A DNA stretch of 64,000 nucleotides from Earliella scabrosa (lineage: Eukaryota > Basidiomycota > Agaricomycetes > Polyporales > Polyporaceae): contig JABYQQ010000012.1 in the NCBI GenBank assembly GCA_022605405.1, positions 1,509,230 to 1,573,229 on the forward strand, given 5' to 3'. The translations under genes were made by a program, and so were the position numbers. The notes below the pieces were generated by a model. That model worked only from the letters and a program-made list of their open reading frames with translations, was not told the origin of the DNA and did not search any database. This document shows positions 62,888 through 64,000 of this stretch, in pieces (the stretch's first letter is position 1; the number at the start of each line of letters is the position of its first letter).

Positions 62888-63687
62888 ATGTCTGCCGCAT
62901 CTACTGTTTCCGTCTCTGGGGATCGAATGTCGATCCCCAGGCCGTCACCCACAGCTGCCGCAACGCTTTCTTCTAGCTCTGGTGCGTTGGATCGCTCTCC
63001 CGTCCCGTTTCTCGCCCGTTCTGACCCCCCCTCCCCGCAGAACCCTTCCCGCCGCCGGACTCCCCGTCGCCTGCGACCCGTCCGCTCCTTCCGGATTCTG
63101 GTGCTTTGGGTGCGTGTCCTGCCGTCTTGCGGATCCCGCTTCCTTTCTGACCGAGCCCGGCGCAGCGTCGCACACCGGTTTCCGCGCTCACCACCAGGAT
63201 CTGCGTCCTCTCGGTGCTCGCGTATTGGGTAAGCTCCCGCGTTTCCGCCTGCTCTCCGCTCTCCCCTCGTTGACGTTGGCTCCATCCAGGGCACGCTGTA
63301 GCACCGGGGCCTGGTGGTCACGCGATGGACCTGGATTGTGGTGCGTTACCATGCCTGCTCGATCGTTCACCGCTCACCCGTCGTGTCGTGCCGCAGCGCC
63401 TCCTCCTCCAGCTTCCGAGCTTCCGAGCTCGTCGTCTGCCGCGGAAGTCGCGCCGGCGGAGGGGTGCGGTGAGTATTCCGCCAGCCGTTGCGCCCGCTGC
63501 CCTCGCTGACCCTTCCTGTGTTTTCCAGCGTCCAGCGCGTCGTCGGTCAGGGGTGACGTGCACATTGGGGGCGATGTGCGCGCGTCCGCTCCGGTCCGGG
63601 AGGGCACGTCGGGTGGGTGCATATTTTCTTTTCCTCGTGTCTACGTCCTCACTGATATCGCTCGTAATCGCTCGTAATCGCTCGTAA
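62888..63687 (+). CDS. unidentified multi-exon gene, 3' end uncertain
   Basis: From MSAASTVSVSGDRMSIPRP a chain of introns with CTGAC branch sites can be removed in frame: SSS to EPFPPPDSPSPATRP, DSGAL to ASHTGFRAHHQDLRPLG, GARVLG to HAVAPGPGGHAMDLDCG. The predicted protein is rich in Ser, Pro, Arg and Ala with no recognised domain. Alternative frames are also open because of the GC-rich composition, so exon choice and stop are weakly supported. It may continue beyond the window. Confidence 0.35.
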
Positions 63688-63722
63688 TCGCTCGTCGTCG
63701 CTCGTAATCGCTCGTCGTCGCT
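63657..63722. repeat. 10-bp tandem repeat
   Basis: Six copies plus a partial of ATCGCTCGTA, with two units reading ATCGCTCGTC and a GTCGCTCGTA variant. Confidence 0.85.
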
Positions 63723-64000
63723 TGATGTTCGTCACCGCTGTCCCACGTTTGCTCGCGCCTGCTATCGCCTCTCTTGTATTGTTGTCGACTCCTGTATTGT
63801 AGGAATATTGAATCCTTCGTCCGTCCTTGTCGTCACAATTCGTGTTTGCATGTGTATCACCCGTCAGCACGATCAACTCGTCGCTGGCCAGCGCAACATT
63901 ATTTGAAGCCATCTGGATGTTCTGTTCACGTTCTCAGTTGCGAATGTCAGTTCCGTCGCACGTTTTGCTTCAGGCCTCATTGCGCTGGGGACATGAACAA
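63723..64000. other. no supported feature
   Basis: Short frames only. This may be 3' flank of the preceding gene or intron of a gene that continues outside. Confidence 0.4.

Noticed and set aside
63657..63722. CRISPR-like or telomere-like array.
   Set aside because: A simple 10-bp tandem repeat without spacers and not TTAGGG.

Overview
The window is nuclear DNA of a filamentous basidiomycete. The genes are compact and broken by many ~45-60 bp GT-AG introns with CTAAC or CTGAC branch sites. The flanking genes (uridine kinase/UPRT, NCS2, vacuolar Ca2+/H+ exchanger) are ordinary fungal genes, and the orphan and F-box/LRR families are of the kind expanded in mushroom-forming fungi. I would guess a polypore, but only on general resemblance. 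No prokaryotic features are present.

Layout. 1-1135: 3' end of a LINE-type retrotransposon (RNase H region plus a 30-nt poly(A)). 1.9-5.3 kb: two divergent F-box genes. 6.1-10.8 kb: two head-to-tail class-V (PLP) aminotransferase genes, copies 1 and 2. 51.5-53.4 kb: a third copy in the same orientation. 53.9-62.3 kb: URK1-like uridine kinase/UPRT, NCS2 tRNA-thiolation protein and VCX1/CAX-type exchanger. 62.9-64 kb: an unidentified gene and a short 10-bp tandem repeat.

Between aminotransferase copies 2 and 3 lies a ~40-kb block (about 10.9-51.4 kb) of a different character. It holds three F-box genes (one joined to a nucleotidyltransferase-like domain), a MYND-type zinc-finger protein, an SRPK-like probable pseudokinase, a Zn-cluster regulator, a divergent forkhead protein and several orphan genes. 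It also encodes BOTH subunits of a class I ribonucleotide reductase, strongly diverged yet spliceable into full-length products. Copies 2 and 3 share nearly identical intron sequence, so they look like a recent tandem pair later separated by this block.

The block was itself hit by a large RepHel Helitron (32.7-44.2 kb), whose single reading frame is interrupted by a young gag-only LTR retrotransposon with apparently identical 785-bp LTRs and a 4-bp target duplication. Removing the LTR element and one target copy restores the Helitron frame exactly. Base composition is strand-asymmetric: the + strand is G-rich left of the Helitron and C-rich right of it, regardless of gene direction.

The best candidate for an undescribed system is this block: a regulator- and ubiquitin-linked cargo with a private, altered ribonucleotide reductase pair. 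It could be a large mobile element, an endogenised dsDNA replicon, or a fast-evolving dispensable segment. I see no recombinase, capsid or DNA polymerase gene, so its nature is open. Exon models were made by eye from splice signals and reading-frame continuity. Statements about families come from recognition, not database searches.
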